The notes under the pieces were generated by a model, which worked only from the letters and a program-made list of their open reading frames with translations, was not told the DNA's origin and did no database searches. From assembly GCF_002379095.1 (NCBI RefSeq), contig NZ_NBZV01000010.1:50837-114836 (forward strand): 64,000 bases of DNA, written 5' to 3'. The stretch's first letter is position 1. Every line of letters starts with the position of its first letter. The position numbers and the translations under genes are program-made. This document shows positions 7,282 to 16,175 of the stretch, piece after piece. This DNA comes from Polaromonas sp. AER18D-145. Its GTDB lineage: Bacteria > Pseudomonadota > Gammaproteobacteria > Burkholderiales > Burkholderiaceae_C.

Positions 7282-9476
7282 ACCGGTTGGTACTTTTTGA
7301 TCGCGGCCTTGACCTCATCGCTGAGCACAAAACCCGGGCCATACTGGGCAGCCAGTTCGCCGGCGCGCTGCACAAACGCGTCCACGCCCATGCTGTAGAT
7401 GAACTGCATCGCGCCGCCGGTCCAGGCAGGAAAGCCGATGCCGAAGATGGAGCCGATGTTGGCGTCGTGCACGCTGGTCAGCACGTTTTCGCTGAGGCAA
7501 CGCGCGGTTTCCACGGCCTGGCGGTACAGCAGCCGGTCCTTGAGGTCGGTGATGGCCCAGGCCGTGCCGGGCTTTTCGAACAGGGGCTTGAGTTCGGGCC
7601 ACAGGGTTTTCTTCGCGCCTTTTTCCTCGGGGTAGTCGTAGAAGCCGGCGCCCGCGGCCCGGCCATTGCGGTCGAACTCCTTGACCATGCGCTCGACGAT
7701 CAACTCGCCCGGCGTGGCGATGTAGGTCTTGCCTTCGGCCACATAGTCGGCGCGGGTCTGGTCCAGCACATGCACGCTCAGTGACAGCGCGGTTTCGTCG
7801 AGCACGGCGAGCGGGCCCACCGGCATGCCGCACTGGATGCCGGCGTTTTCAATCGCCGCCGCAGGAATGCCTTCGCCCAACATGGCCGCGCCTTCCATCA
7901 CAAAGGTGCCGAAAGTGCGGCTGGTGTAAAAGCCGCGCGAGTCGTTCACCACAATCGGAATCTTGCCGAGGGCCTGCACGTAGTCGAAGGCACGCGCCAC
8001 GGTGTCATCGTCGGTCTGCTTGCCGCGGATGATCTCGACCAGTTTCATCTTGTCGACCGGGCTGAAAAAGTGGATGCCGATGAACTTGTCCGGATGCGCG
8101 CTGGCCGTGGCCAGCCCGCTGATCGGCAGAGTGGAGGTGTTGGACGCAAAAAAGCCGCCGGGCGCCAGCAACGGCTCGGCTTCCTGCGTGACCTTGGCTT
8201 TCAGGTCACGGCGTTCGAACACCGCTTCGATGATCAGCTCGCAGCCGGCCAGGTCGGCCACCTTGTCGGTGGCCTGGATGCGCGCGAGCAGCGCGGCCTG
8301 CTCCAGCGCACTCATGCGGCCCTTGTCCACGCGTGACTGCGTGAGTTTGGCGCTGTAGGCTTTGCCGGCGACAGCCTTGTCGTGGCTGACGTCCTTGAGC
8401 ACGGTGCTGATGCCGCGGCTGGCCTGGGCGTAGGCAATGCCCGCGCCCATCATGCCGGCGCCGAGCAGGCCGACCTTTTGCGGCTTCCACTTTTCCGATC
8501 GTCCTGAGCCGCCTGTCCTGAGCTCCGTCGAAGGGGTCGAAGGGGTGGGACGCGAGCGGCCCGACTTGATCGCGTTCATGTTGAAGAAGAAGGTGTTGAT
8601 CATGTTCTTGGCCACAGGGCTGACGATCAGCCTGGCCAGGTAACGCGATTCGATGCGCAGCGCGGTGTCGAAATCGACCTGCGCGCCCTCGACCATGGCG
8701 GCCAGCGCGTATTCGGGAGCCGGGTACAGGCCGCGTGTTTTCTGCTTGAGCACGGCCGGCGCCACGGCCAGCATGCCGGCGATCTTGGGGTTGGTCGGCG
8801 TGCCGCCAGGCATCTTGTAGTTCTTGTCGTCCCAGGGATGGTGCGCCGGGGCGGCGGCGCCATCATGCGTCGCGATCCAGGCCAGCGCCGCAGGGCGCAG
8901 CGCGGCGGCATCCGGCACCAGCTCATGCACCAGGCCGAGTTCCAGCGCTTCATGCGGGTTGAACAGCTTGCTTTCCAGAATATAAGGCTGCGCGCCCATC
9001 AGGCCGAGCAGCCGCGTCATCTTGGTGATGCCGCTGGCGCCGGGAATCAGGCCAAGCGTGATTTCGGGCAGGCCGAACTGGATCTTTTTGTCATCAACCG
9101 CGATGCGGTAATGACCGACCAGTGCCACTTCCCAGCCACCGCCGAGCGCCGTGCCGTTGAGGCAGCTGACCACCGGTTTGCCCAGGGTTTCCAGCGTGCG
9201 GAAGTTCTTCTTGGTCTGCTCGATTTCGTGGAAGACCTGGGGCGCGTCCGCGGCCTGAAGCCGCATCGTGGCCTTGAGGTCGGCGCCGGCAAAGAAGGTG
9301 CTTTTGTTGGACGCCAGCACGATGCCGCGAATCACTTCCTTGTCTTTCACGACCTGTGCGGTGGCTTCGGTCAGGTCTTTCTGCCACTGCGCGCACATGG
9401 TGTTGACCGGTGAGCCTTCCTCATCGAAGGTGAGGGTGGCAATGCCGTCGGCCAGTTCGTATTGGATGGTTTTCAT
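7275..9476 (-). CDS. Bifunctional enoyl-CoA hydratase/3-hydroxyacyl-CoA dehydrogenase (FadJ/FadB type)
   Basis: A 733-residue fatty-acid oxidation protein. Residues about 1-200 are the crotonase domain (NKSTFFAGADLK, GTALGGGWEVAL and GLPEITLGLIPGASG with both active-site Glu residues). After a linker, about 310-600 is the NAD-binding dehydrogenase (VGLLGAGMMGAGIAYA, and FIGIHFFSPVDKMKLVEI with the catalytic His), then the C-terminal dimer domain. ATG 9476 is chosen over 9512 because GGAGAAGAA lies directly before it. An in-frame insert between the two domains (SGRSRPTPSTPSTELRTGGS) is made of repeat DNA. It is cotranscribed with the thiolase upstream at 9559-10764. Confidence 0.92.
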   Translation of the reverse strand: MKTIQYELADGIATLTFDEEGSPVNTMCAQWQKDLTEATAQVVKDKEVIRGIVLASNKSTFFAGADLKATMRLQAADAPQVFHEIEQTKKNFRTLETLGKPVVSCLNGTALGGGWEVALVGHYRIAVDDKKIQFGLPEITLGLIPGASGITKMTRLLGLMGAQPYILESKLFNPHEALELGLVHELVPDAAALRPAALAWIATHDGAAAPAHHPWDDKNYKMPGGTPTNPKIAGMLAVAPAVLKQKTRGLYPAPEYALAAMVEGAQVDFDTALRIESRYLARLIVSPVAKNMINTFFFNMNAIKSGRSRPTPSTPSTELRTGGSGRSEKWKPQKVGLLGAGMMGAGIAYAQASRGISTVLKDVSHDKAVAGKAYSAKLTQSRVDKGRMSALEQAALLARIQATDKVADLAGCELIIEAVFERRDLKAKVTQEAEPLLAPGGFFASNTSTLPISGLATASAHPDKFIGIHFFSPVDKMKLVEIIRGKQTDDDTVARAFDYVQALGKIPIVVNDSRGFYTSRTFGTFVMEGAAMLGEGIPAAAIENAGIQCGMPVGPLAVLDETALSLSVHVLDQTRADYVAEGKTYIATPGELIVERMVKEFDRNGRAAGAGFYDYPEEKGAKKTLWPELKPLFEKPGTAWAITDLKDRLLYRQAVETARCLSENVLTSVHDANIGSIFGIGFPAWTGGAMQFIYSMGVDAFVQRAGELAAQYGPGFVLSDEVKAAIKKYQPVY
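8497..8566. repeat. Repeat-derived insert in the FadJ inter-domain linker
   Basis: Plus-strand GTCCTGAGC (8500-8509) and TCCTGAGCTCCGTCGAAGGG (8516-8535), then a second GTCGAAGGGG (8537-8546), match parts of the GAGCTTGTCGAAGGG element found as an inverted pair at 9484-9556. On the coding strand it supplies a Pro/Ser/Thr-rich linker and leaves the frame intact. Confidence 0.6.
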
Positions 9477-9483
9477 TTCTTCT

Positions 9484-9556
9484 CCGTTCGCCCCGAGCTT
9501 GTCGAAGGGCATTTGCGATGTCTATGAAAGGGCTTCGACAAGCTCAGCCCGAACGG
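9484..9556. repeat. Inverted pair of REP-like elements between FadJ and thiolase genes
   Basis: The left copy (9484-9510) contains CCGTTCGCCCCGAGCTTGTC and the right copy (9530-9556) is its near reverse complement (GGCTTCGACAAGCTCAGCCC then GAACGG). Together they fill the gap between the two minus-strand genes and could form a hairpin in the transcript that stabilises or separates the cistrons. This is a REP-doublet arrangement. Confidence 0.8.
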
Positions 9557-9558
9557 CA

Positions 9559-10764
9559 TTAAATTCTCTCGACAATCGTTGCAATGCCCATGCCGCCGCC
9601 CACACACAGCGTGGCCAGGCCGTAGCGCAGCTTGCGCCGGTGCAGCTCGTCGATCAGGGTGCCGAGGATCATGGCGCCGGTGGCGCCCAGCGGGTGGCCC
9701 ATGGCGATCGCGCCGCCGTTGACGTTGACCTTGTCGTGCGGCACCTTCATCTCTTTCATGAAACGCATCACCACCGCTGCAAAGGCTTCGTTGACTTCAA
9801 ACAGGTCGATCTGGTCTATGCTCAAGCCGGCCTTGGCCAGCGCCTTGCGCGCTGCCGGCATGGGGCCGGTCAGCATGATGGTCGGGTCGGCACCGCTGAG
9901 TGCGGCCGCGACAATGCGGGCCCGCGGCGTGAGGCCATGGATTTTTCCGGCGGCTTCGGAGCCGACTAGCACCGCTGCAGCACCATCCACGATGCCCGAG
10001 GAATTGCCGGCGTGGTGCACATGGTGGATGCGCTCGACCTGCGGGTAACGCGTCAGGGCCACCTGGTCAAAACCCATGCCGCCCATCTGTTCAAACGCCG
10101 GCCGGAGCGAGGCCAGGCCTTCCAGGGTGGTGTGCGGCTTGATGAATTCGTCCTGCGCCAGGATGGTCTGGTCAAGAAAGTCTTTCACCGGCACAACCGA
10201 GCGGTCGAAATAGCCGGCTGCGCGGGCCTGGGTCGCGCGTTTCTGGCTCTCCAGTGCAAAAGCGTCGACATCGGCGCGGCTGAAACCTTCGATCGTGGCT
10301 ATCAGGTCGGCACCTATGCCTTGCGGCACAAAGGCGGTGGCGCTGTTGGTCTCCGGGTCCTGTGCCCAGGCGCCGCCGTCCGAACCGATGGGCACGCGGC
10401 TCATGCTTTCGACGCCACCGGCCACCACCAGGTCTTCCCAGCCCGAACGCACCTTCTGCGCGGCCAGGTTCACGGCTTCCAGGCCGGAGGCGCAAAAACG
10501 GTTGATCTGCACGCCCGAGGCGCGGAAGTCCCAGCCGGCTTTCAGTGCGGCGACCTTGGCGATGACGGAGCCCTGCTCGCCAATCGGCGAGACCACACCC
10601 ATCACCACATCATCGACGTGCGCCGTGTCAAAGCCATTGCGGCGCTGCAGCTCGGTCAGCACGCCGGCCAGCAGGTTGACCGGCTTGACCTCGTACAGGC
10701 TGCCGTCCTTTTTGCCTTTGCCGCGCGGTGTACGGATGGCGTCGTAAATGAATGCTTCGGTCAT
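9559..10764 (-). CDS. Acetyl-CoA C-acyltransferase (thiolase, FadA/FadI type)
   Basis: A 401-residue thiolase with all three signatures: the acylated Cys in [14 protein letters not shown] (about residue 90), the [18 protein letters not shown] block with the catalytic His, and the C-terminal CVGGGMG with the second Cys. It cleaves 3-oxoacyl-CoA to acetyl-CoA plus a shortened acyl-CoA, the last step of beta-oxidation. It is the first gene of the minus-strand pair with the FadJ-type enzyme, and is divergent from an acyl-CoA dehydrogenase at 10914, completing a beta-oxidation set. Confidence 0.93.
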   Translation of the reverse strand: MTEAFIYDAIRTPRGKGKKDGSLYEVKPVNLLAGVLTELQRRNGFDTAHVDDVVMGVVSPIGEQGSVIAKVAALKAGWDFRASGVQINRFCASGLEAVNLAAQKVRSGWEDLVVAGGVESMSRVPIGSDGGAWAQDPETNSATAFVPQGIGADLIATIEGFSRADVDAFALESQKRATQARAAGYFDRSVVPVKDFLDQTILAQDEFIKPHTTLEGLASLRPAFEQMGGMGFDQVALTRYPQVERIHHVHHAGNSSGIVDGAAAVLVGSEAAGKIHGLTPRARIVAAALSGADPTIMLTGPMPAARKALAKAGLSIDQIDLFEVNEAFAAVVMRFMKEMKVPHDKVNVNGGAIAMGHPLGATGAMILGTLIDELHRRKLRYGLATLCVGGGMGIATIVERI

Positions 10765-10790
10765 GGGGTGCTCCCGGGGTGGTTCATGGA

Positions 10791-10809
10791 TCCCGGATCA
10801 GGTCCGGGA
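10791..10809. repeat. Short inverted repeat in the thiolase/dehydrogenase divergent region
   Basis: TCCCGGA and TCCGGGA are perfect 7-base arms around TCAGG, with no T-run, so it is not a convincing terminator. It lies in the 149-base gap between divergent starts, which also holds both promoters. The flanking ATGGATCCCGGATCAGGTCC resembles a common dispersed proteobacterial repeat (from memory). Confidence 0.5.
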
Positions 10810-10913
10810 CGACAGCGAAAGAGGCTTCGTGTGGAGTATATTCATTTCACCAAGCAAACGCTTTGCATAAATCAGCATCCCGCTGCCTTTTATTTCATCC
10901 AACAGGTGACCCG

Positions 10914-12083
10914 ATGATCGAACGCACACTCTTCAGCAGTGACCACGAGGCCTTTCGCGACAGCTTTCGCCGCTTCATGGACAAGGAAATTGCCCCTTTC
11001 CACGCGCAGTGGGAGGACCAGGGTTATGTGGACCGCGCGGTCTGGAACAAGGCCGGGGAAAACGGCTTCCTGTGCATGACCATGCCCGAGGAATACGGCG
11101 GTGCCGGCGCCGACAAGCTGTATTCCGTGGTGCAGATGGAAGAGCTCAGCACTGCGGGCTTCTCGGGCATTGGCTACGGCCTGCACAGCGAGATCGTGGC
11201 GCCTTACCTGCTGCATTACGGCACCGAGGCGCAGAAGAAAAAATACCTGCCCAAACTCGCCAGCGGCGAGATGGTGGGGGCGATTGCCATGAGCGAGCCG
11301 GCGGCCGGCTCCGATTTGCAGGGCGTCAAGTCCACGGCGATCCAGCAGGCCGACGGCAGCTACCTGCTCAATGGCAGCAAGACCTTCATCACCAACGGCT
11401 GGCATGCCGACCTGGTGATCGTGGTGGCCAAGACCAATCCCGCGGCCGGCGCCAAGGGCACCAGCCTGCTGCTGGTCGAACGCGGCATGCCCGGTTTTGC
11501 GGTGGGCAAACGCCTGAAAAAGCTGGGCTTGAAGGCGCAGGACACCTCGGAGCTGTTTTTTGACAATGTGCGTGTTCCCGCGGAGAACCTGCTGGGTGGC
11601 GCGGTCCAGGAAAACCGTGGCTTTGTCTGCCTGATGGAACAACTGCCCTGGGAACGGCTGCAGATCGCGATCGGTGCGGTCGCTGCGGCCCAGGCGGCGA
11701 TCGGCTGGACGGTCGACTACGTGAAGGAGCGCAAGGTTTTCGGCCAGCCGGTGGCCAGCTACCAGAACACACGTTACACCCTGGCCGAACTGCAGACCGA
11801 AGTGCAGGTGGCACGCGTGTTTGTCGACAAATGCACCGAATTGCTCGCCGATGACAAGCTCGACACCGCAACGGCCAGCATGGCCAAGTACTGGTGCTCG
11901 GACCTGCAGTGCAAGGTGATGGACGAGTGTGTGCAGCTTTTCGGCGGCTACGGCTACATGTGGGAGTACCCGATCACCCGGGCCTATGCCGACGCACGTG
12001 TGCAGCGCATCTATGGCGGCACCAACGAGATCATGAAGGAAGTGATCACGCGGGCCATGGGCCTGGGTGCCAAGCCGTCCTGA
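10914..12083 (+). CDS. Acyl-CoA dehydrogenase
   Basis: A 389-residue FAD enzyme that introduces the alpha,beta double bond into acyl-CoA, passing electrons to ETF. It has both family signatures (GAIAMSEPAAGSDLQGVKST and QLFGGYGYMWEYPITRAYAD), the latter with the catalytic Glu, and ends with YGGTNEIMKEVI. ATG 10914 (MIERTLFSSDHEAF) is used, with AGGTGA just upstream; a longer frame from 10752 would run through the intergenic repeat. It is divergent from the thiolase/FadJ pair and ends in a bidirectional terminator. Confidence 0.93.
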   Translation: MIERTLFSSDHEAFRDSFRRFMDKEIAPFHAQWEDQGYVDRAVWNKAGENGFLCMTMPEEYGGAGADKLYSVVQMEELSTAGFSGIGYGLHSEIVAPYLLHYGTEAQKKKYLPKLASGEMVGAIAMSEPAAGSDLQGVKSTAIQQADGSYLLNGSKTFITNGWHADLVIVVAKTNPAAGAKGTSLLLVERGMPGFAVGKRLKKLGLKAQDTSELFFDNVRVPAENLLGGAVQENRGFVCLMEQLPWERLQIAIGAVAAAQAAIGWTVDYVKERKVFGQPVASYQNTRYTLAELQTEVQVARVFVDKCTELLADDKLDTATASMAKYWCSDLQCKVMDECVQLFGGYGYMWEYPITRAYADARVQRIYGGTNEIMKEVITRAMGLGAKPS

Positions 12084-12100
12084 CGGCACCGCCCGGGCAA

Positions 12101-12138
12101 AAAAAAGGGTTCCGGGACAATCCCGGAACCCTTTTTTT
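12101..12138. terminator. Bidirectional intrinsic terminator
   Basis: An 11-base perfect stem (GGGTTCCGGGA at 12107-12117 with TCCCGGAACCC at 12121-12131) has a 3-base loop and is flanked by six A on the left and seven T on the right. It serves the acyl-CoA dehydrogenase on the plus strand and the OmpA-family gene on the minus strand. Confidence 0.93.
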
Positions 12139-12152
12139 GGGGTCAACCCCGC

Positions 12153-13181
12153 TTAGTTGACGCGGCGCTCGATGACGATTTCCTCGACTTCAACACGGCG
12201 GTTGGGCGCCAGGCAATTGATCAGGTCCGCGCGTTTGCGGTCATTGCAGGTGACGACCGGGTTGGTTTCACCCTTGCCGACGGCTGTCAGGCGGTTGGCT
12301 GCCACACCCTTGCTGGTCAGGTAGTTGCGCACGGCTTCGGCGCGTTGCTGCGACAGCTTCTGGTTGTAGGCGTCCGAACCCAGACGGTCGGTGTAGCCGG
12401 TGACGGTGACATTGCCGCTGTACTGGCCGGCCCCCAGCACCTGCGCAATCTCGTCGAGCTTGGTCTGCGGCATGCGCAACTGGGCGCTGTCGAAGGCAAA
12501 CAGCTCGGTGGCGGACAGGGTCACACGCTCGAACCGTGCCGGCGCGGCGGCCGGAGGAGGAGGAGGCGGGGGTGCCACGACAGGCGCCGGTGCCGGCGGT
12601 GGCGTGTACTGGGCCACCTGGGTGCGCACGGGCTTGTCGAAGTAGTAGCTCAGGCCGAAGTTGAGCGAATTGGTCGTGAGGTGGTCGGCGCCGAAGGTGT
12701 TGTGGCGAACATAAGCGCGGCTGCGGCGCAGGTCGGCCTGCATGAACCACTGCTCGGACAGGGCCACCTGGAAGCCGGCGCCCAGGCTCAGGTAAGGCGA
12801 GGTGGCACTGGCGGTAGGCAGTTTGTCACGTTGCGCGCCAATCCCTGCGAGCAGGAAAGGGCGGAAGTTGCTGCGGTTGAACATGTACAGCGCATCGACG
12901 CCCAGCGTGGCCTGTTCGTAACGGATCCCGTTCTGGGTGGACCGGCCCAGCGTGCCGCCCCCCTGGATGTCCCATGACGGCGACACCGCTTTACCGAGGC
13001 GCAGGCCCAGCGCATTGAAATTTTTGCCGCCATTGAATCGGTCATCAGGATCCACCACGCTGATGCTGGGCATGATGTAGGTTGACGGGTTGTCAACCAT
13101 CTGGGCCATCAGCAATGCCGGGCTCATGCAGGCAAGCGCAGCTGCGGCGGCAGAAAAGGTTCTGATGTGGGTGAGTTTCAT
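12153..13181 (-). CDS. OmpA-family outer membrane protein
   Basis: A 342-residue protein with a signal peptide (MKLTHIRTFSAAAAALACMSPALLMAQ), an eight-stranded-barrel-like N-terminal half (LNFGLSYYFDKP at its end, about residue 185), a proline/alanine hinge (APAPVVAPPPPPPPAAAPA) and a C-terminal OmpA peptidoglycan-binding domain (VTVTGYTDRLGSDAYNQKLS, RAEAVRNYLTSKGV, then NRRVEVEEIV). It probably anchors the outer membrane to peptidoglycan. ATG 13181 has GAAGGA upstream; a longer frame from 13526 is rejected. Two Cys in the last 60 residues (VVTCND, LINCLAP) are typical of betaproteobacterial OmpA domains. Confidence 0.9.
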   Translation of the reverse strand: MKLTHIRTFSAAAAALACMSPALLMAQMVDNPSTYIMPSISVVDPDDRFNGGKNFNALGLRLGKAVSPSWDIQGGGTLGRSTQNGIRYEQATLGVDALYMFNRSNFRPFLLAGIGAQRDKLPTASATSPYLSLGAGFQVALSEQWFMQADLRRSRAYVRHNTFGADHLTTNSLNFGLSYYFDKPVRTQVAQYTPPPAPAPVVAPPPPPPPAAAPARFERVTLSATELFAFDSAQLRMPQTKLDEIAQVLGAGQYSGNVTVTGYTDRLGSDAYNQKLSQQRAEAVRNYLTSKGVAANRLTAVGKGETNPVVTCNDRKRADLINCLAPNRRVEVEEIVIERRVN

Positions 13182-13374
13182 GGCGTGTCCTTCAAACGAG
13201 AGCCGATGCATTGATAAACGGATAAGGGTGATGTGGCATCGCGGCACGTTGGCGTCGCGATGGTCGAGCATTGGGCCGCGGATGGGCGTGCCGTATCGTT
13301 GCTGCCCGCGTGAAGCTGTGGGACAGCGCCTACCGTTGCGCCATGGACGTGTCAGGCCCTTGCATTGCTGGAGC

Positions 13375-13403
13375 AAAAAAAAAGCCCCGCTCGAAGCGGG
13401 GCT
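13375..13403 (-). terminator. Intrinsic terminator for the small membrane protein gene
   Basis: AGCCCCGCT (13383-13391) and AGCGGGGCT (13395-13403) form a 9-base stem with a CGA loop; on the minus strand it is followed by a run of nine T (13375-13383 on the plus strand are A). It lies about 85 bases beyond the stop of the minus-strand gene at 13489. Confidence 0.85.
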
Positions 13404-13488
13404 GGTGCAGGCACGATGGGCGCCTGTGAGGGTGGTGTGGCGAAAGGATTGCCAGCATGCCAGCTCGGTCCACCACATGCTCTTTTCT

Positions 13489-13659
13489 TTATGAGGGATC
13501 CTTGCTGCGGGTGCGGCCCACGGCACTGAAAATGCCTATGCCCAGAATCACGAGCGCGCCGATGCCGATGTAGACGTGGGGAATGCCGGCTTCGAACGCC
13601 CCCCAGACCAGGCCACCCAGAAAAATTGCGAAACCGACCATATAAAGTGCAAAAGACAT
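13489..13659 (-). CDS. Small two-helix inner membrane protein
   Basis: A 56-residue hydrophobic protein: residues 2-20 (SFALYMVGFAIFLGGLVWG) and 27-48 (VYIGIGALVILGIGIFSAVG) are two membrane helices, followed by a basic tail (RTRSKDPS). GGAGGAA sits 5 bases before the ATG at 13659, a strong ribosome site, which decides this start over an upstream in-frame start at 13710. Its own terminator follows. I do not recognise a function. Confidence 0.8.
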   Translation of the reverse strand: MSFALYMVGFAIFLGGLVWGAFEAGIPHVYIGIGALVILGIGIFSAVGRTRSKDPS

Positions 13660-13851
13660 GGCTTCCTCCAGAAGTTGATGGGCAAGTATCTGCAACGAAG
13701 TTCGCCGCACCTATCGGGCGCAGGCTTTTTGCCTTGTCGGATAACACCGACGGATGTAACAAATCCGTCCGCCATCGACAATTTCTGTGCAGAGGTGGTT
13801 TTGATGCCTTTTGACCTTTTTTCTGACATTTGTCACAACCCCTGGATCAGA

Positions 13852-13880
13852 TTGCCATGTATCAGAAGATGACATACTGT
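13852..13880 (+). promoter_or_regulatory. Candidate sigma-70 promoter for the 14007 gene
   Basis: TTGCCA (13852-13857) and TACTGT (13875-13880) are separated by exactly 17 bases, in an AT-richer part of the 347-base gap between the divergent genes at 13659 and 14007. It would give a 5' leader of about 120 bases. The rest of the gap shows only a CGGAT/ATCCG inverted repeat near 13750. Confidence 0.5.
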
Positions 13881-14006
13881 AACTAAAAGCATACGATGGC
13901 TACATTGTCGAAGGCGGGCTTCCCCGGAACACCGTCTTTCTCAACACCATAACAAGAAGGAAGTTGGCCACAGGGTTGGTACACGTCATTCAACATTCAG
14001 CACGTC

Positions 14007-14603
14007 ATGTCGGTCTTCCAAAACTTATTCTTTTCCTCGCAAGGCCAGAAGGACAGCGGTTCTGGCCCGGAGACCGGCCCCGTCAAAATGAATCTTGACG
14101 AACGCATGGCGTTTCGCCGCGAGATGCTTTTTGATTCGGTCAAGGCCACCATGGAAAGCCGGGGTATCCTGAGTGCAAGCTACCGGTTCAAGGTCGTACG
14201 CGCTGACAAGCGCGGTCACAGCTTCGTCGTGATGGTGGACTTGTCCACCGATTTCATGGAGAGCGAGCAGGGGCAGCAAAAGTCCCTGGCCGCTCTGGGC
14301 GCCATCATCAGGAAAAATGCGCTGGCCCGTTATGGGTTGGGCGTGCCGGCGGTGTACTGGCGGGTCAACGAGGAACTCAAGGGCCTCGATCCCCAGCGCG
14401 CCGAAGCCACTGCCACGTCGGACAACATCAGCGCCGAGGCGATGCGGGCCTCGAATCTGCGTCGCTACGAACGGGCAACGGCACAGGAGCTCGCTGCTTT
14501 TGAGTCTGCCTGGCAAAACAGCAGCGAGATGACCATCGGTGACCGCACCTACTCGTCCGACCTCGCGCCGCTGACCGCCGGCGACGGCAAGGACAGCCGC
14601 TAG
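14007..14603 (+). CDS. Conserved hypothetical protein, soluble
   Basis: A 198-residue protein with no signal peptide or membrane segment. It begins MSVFQNLFFSSQGQKDSG and has a central alpha/beta stretch (ASYRFKVVRADKRGHSFVVMVDLS) and a C-terminal charged helix (RASNLRRYERATAQELAAFESAW). I do not recognise the family. There is no strong ribosome site before ATG 14007. Its stop codon TAG is the first part of the long hairpin element at 14600, so the element abuts or truncated the 3' end; the protein may once have been longer. Confidence 0.65.
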   Translation: MSVFQNLFFSSQGQKDSGSGPETGPVKMNLDERMAFRREMLFDSVKATMESRGILSASYRFKVVRADKRGHSFVVMVDLSTDFMESEQGQQKSLAALGAIIRKNALARYGLGVPAVYWRVNEELKGLDPQRAEATATSDNISAEAMRASNLRRYERATAQELAAFESAWQNSSEMTIGDRTYSSDLAPLTAGDGKDSR

Positions 14604-14768
14604 GAGCCTGTCGGGCTTGGGGCGTCGAAAGCGAAAATCGGCCCCAGCGAGGACAGTTTTTGCCGGATTTGCAGGCCCATAGCCCAGCTATGGAACAAAA
14701 AGACGGTGAAAAATGGACCGCTGCGGTCGATTTGCAGCCGACGATTCCCAAGTCCGACAGGCTCCTAG
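14600..14768. repeat. 169-base palindromic element with terminal inverted repeats (MITE/REPIN-like)
   Basis: The ends are near-perfect inverted repeats: CTAGGAGCCTGTCGGGCTTG at 14600-14619, and the reverse complement of CTAGGAGCCTGTCGGACTTG ending at 14768. The centre is a hairpin (CCATAGC at 14677-14683 with GCTATGG at 14687-14693). The two halves align along most of their length as imperfect reverse complements (GCGAAAATCGGCC against GCAAATCGACC, for example), so the whole unit can fold into one long hairpin. No protein is encoded in it. Confidence 0.85.
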
Positions 14769-14902
14769 GGACGTGGTCGCTGCACAGCGCGGGATAATGG
14801 CGCTCTGTTCACCGACCGGGTTTGTCCGATGCCTTTTTTCTTTCTGCGTTTGCCTGCCCGGGCAAATGCCCTGACCTTCGTCCCTGCATCGAAAGCCCTG
14901 GC

Positions 14903-16102
14903 ATGAGCGAGCCGGCCCGCATCCATTGGGTCGAAGATGGTCAGCCCCGCTCGGCCCGCTGGCGTTCCGAAAGCGGGGCGCCGCCGCCCAAACGGGTGCA
15001 GGTGGCCGACGACACCCTGACGGCCGACGCGGCATTTCGGCTGGCCAGCGAAGGCACGGCCATTCTGTGGCGCGGGGACTTCCAGAATGCGCGGCAATTG
15101 CTGCAGGCCCTGGCCAGACGCATCGACAAGCCCAAAAAGATCAAGAAAGCCAAGGCCAGGGCGGACGCGGCCGCGGTTTCGCCGATCGATGCCTTCAACC
15201 AGCACCGCCAGGCCCAGTCGCAGCGTGCACGCACGCTGGCCATGCTGGTGCTCGAGTTCGATGGGGCGCATCACATCAGCCTGCGGCGCGCGCCGGATGT
15301 GGCGCAGGCCTGCAGCGAGGCGTATGGCCCGGGCGACGCGGCGCAGGGCAGCTACGTGAGCTCGCTGCGTGAACTGCTGGGCCTGATCGGCGCGCACGAA
15401 TGGCGCAAGAAAGGTGTGGAGATCGCCGCGCTGGGCGGCGCGCGCATTCACCCGCACTACGGCGTGTTTGCGCCGGTACGTGGCGAGTACCTGGGGTTGG
15501 TGGCCGAGACGCCCTTGCCGGCGGCCGCACTTGTCAACAGCCTGGCCTTTGACATCGGGACCGGCACCGGCGTGCTGGCGGCGATCCTGGCGCGCCGCGG
15601 TGTGCAGCAGGTGATCGCGACCGATCAGGACCCGCGCGCGCTGGCATGCGCCCGGGAGAACCTCGCGCGGCTCGCCCTGGCCGGGCATGTCACGCTGCAG
15701 GAAGCCAACCTGTTTCCCGACGGCCGCGCGCCGCTGATCGTCTGCAACCCGCCCTGGGTGCCGGCGCGTCCCAGCTCGCCGGTCGAGCATGCGGTGTACG
15801 ACCTCGAAAGCCGCATGCTGCGCGGTTTCCTGCAGGGGCTGGTCAGGCACTTGGCGCCGGGCGGGGAGGGCTGGCTGATCCTGTCGGATCTGGCCGAACA
15901 CCTGGGTCTGCGCTCGCGCAGCGAGCTGCTGGACTGGATCGCCGCGGCGGGGCTGCAGCTCCTGTCCCGTGTGGACGTGAAGCCGCAGCATCCGAAGGCA
16001 GCCGATGCCAGCGATGCCCTGCATGCGGCCAGGGCGGCGGAGGTCACCTCGCTCTGGCGACTGGCTGCCAGGGCGGAGGGAGCTTCAGTTGCTATGAATT
16101 AA
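14903..16102 (+). CDS. Class I SAM-dependent methyltransferase
   Basis: A 399-residue protein. The C-terminal half is a Rossmann methyltransferase: motif I DIGTGTGVLAAILARRG (about residue 220), acidic motif II VIATDQDPRAL, and NPPWVPARPSS, the (N/D)PPY-type motif typical of N-methyltransferases such as PrmB/PrmC or RsmC-like enzymes. The N-terminal 200 residues (KPKKIKKAKARAD linker, SLRELLGLIGAHEW) resemble an RsmC/PrmA-like accessory domain. Substrate is unknown. ATG 14903 (MSEPARIHWVEDG) is chosen; the upstream extension to 14822 has no family-like content. The last codons and TAA stop lie inside a dispersed repeat. Confidence 0.8.
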   Translation: MSEPARIHWVEDGQPRSARWRSESGAPPPKRVQVADDTLTADAAFRLASEGTAILWRGDFQNARQLLQALARRIDKPKKIKKAKARADAAAVSPIDAFNQHRQAQSQRARTLAMLVLEFDGAHHISLRRAPDVAQACSEAYGPGDAAQGSYVSSLRELLGLIGAHEWRKKGVEIAALGGARIHPHYGVFAPVRGEYLGLVAETPLPAAALVNSLAFDIGTGTGVLAAILARRGVQQVIATDQDPRALACARENLARLALAGHVTLQEANLFPDGRAPLIVCNPPWVPARPSSPVEHAVYDLESRMLRGFLQGLVRHLAPGGEGWLILSDLAEHLGLRSRSELLDWIAAAGLQLLSRVDVKPQHPKAADASDALHAARAAEVTSLWRLAARAEGASVAMN

Positions 16103-16139
16103 ATAGCTGCTTGCGACCGTGAATAAAGGGCTATAGTCA
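16088..16139. repeat. Dispersed GCTAT-type repeat
   Basis: GTTGCTATGAATTAAATAGC forms a hairpin (GCTAT...ATAGC), followed by TGCTTGCGACC and AAAGGGCTATAG. It provides the stop codon of the methyltransferase gene and separates it from the GST gene. It has the same layout as the copy inside the EamA gene. Confidence 0.75.
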
Positions 16140-16175
16140 TTTTTCATGATGTTCGGGTTGCGCAAGGAGAGGTCC

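Noticed and set aside
10791..10809. Hairpin as a terminator between divergent genes
   Set aside because: It lies between two divergent starts, has no T-run and only a 7-base stem.
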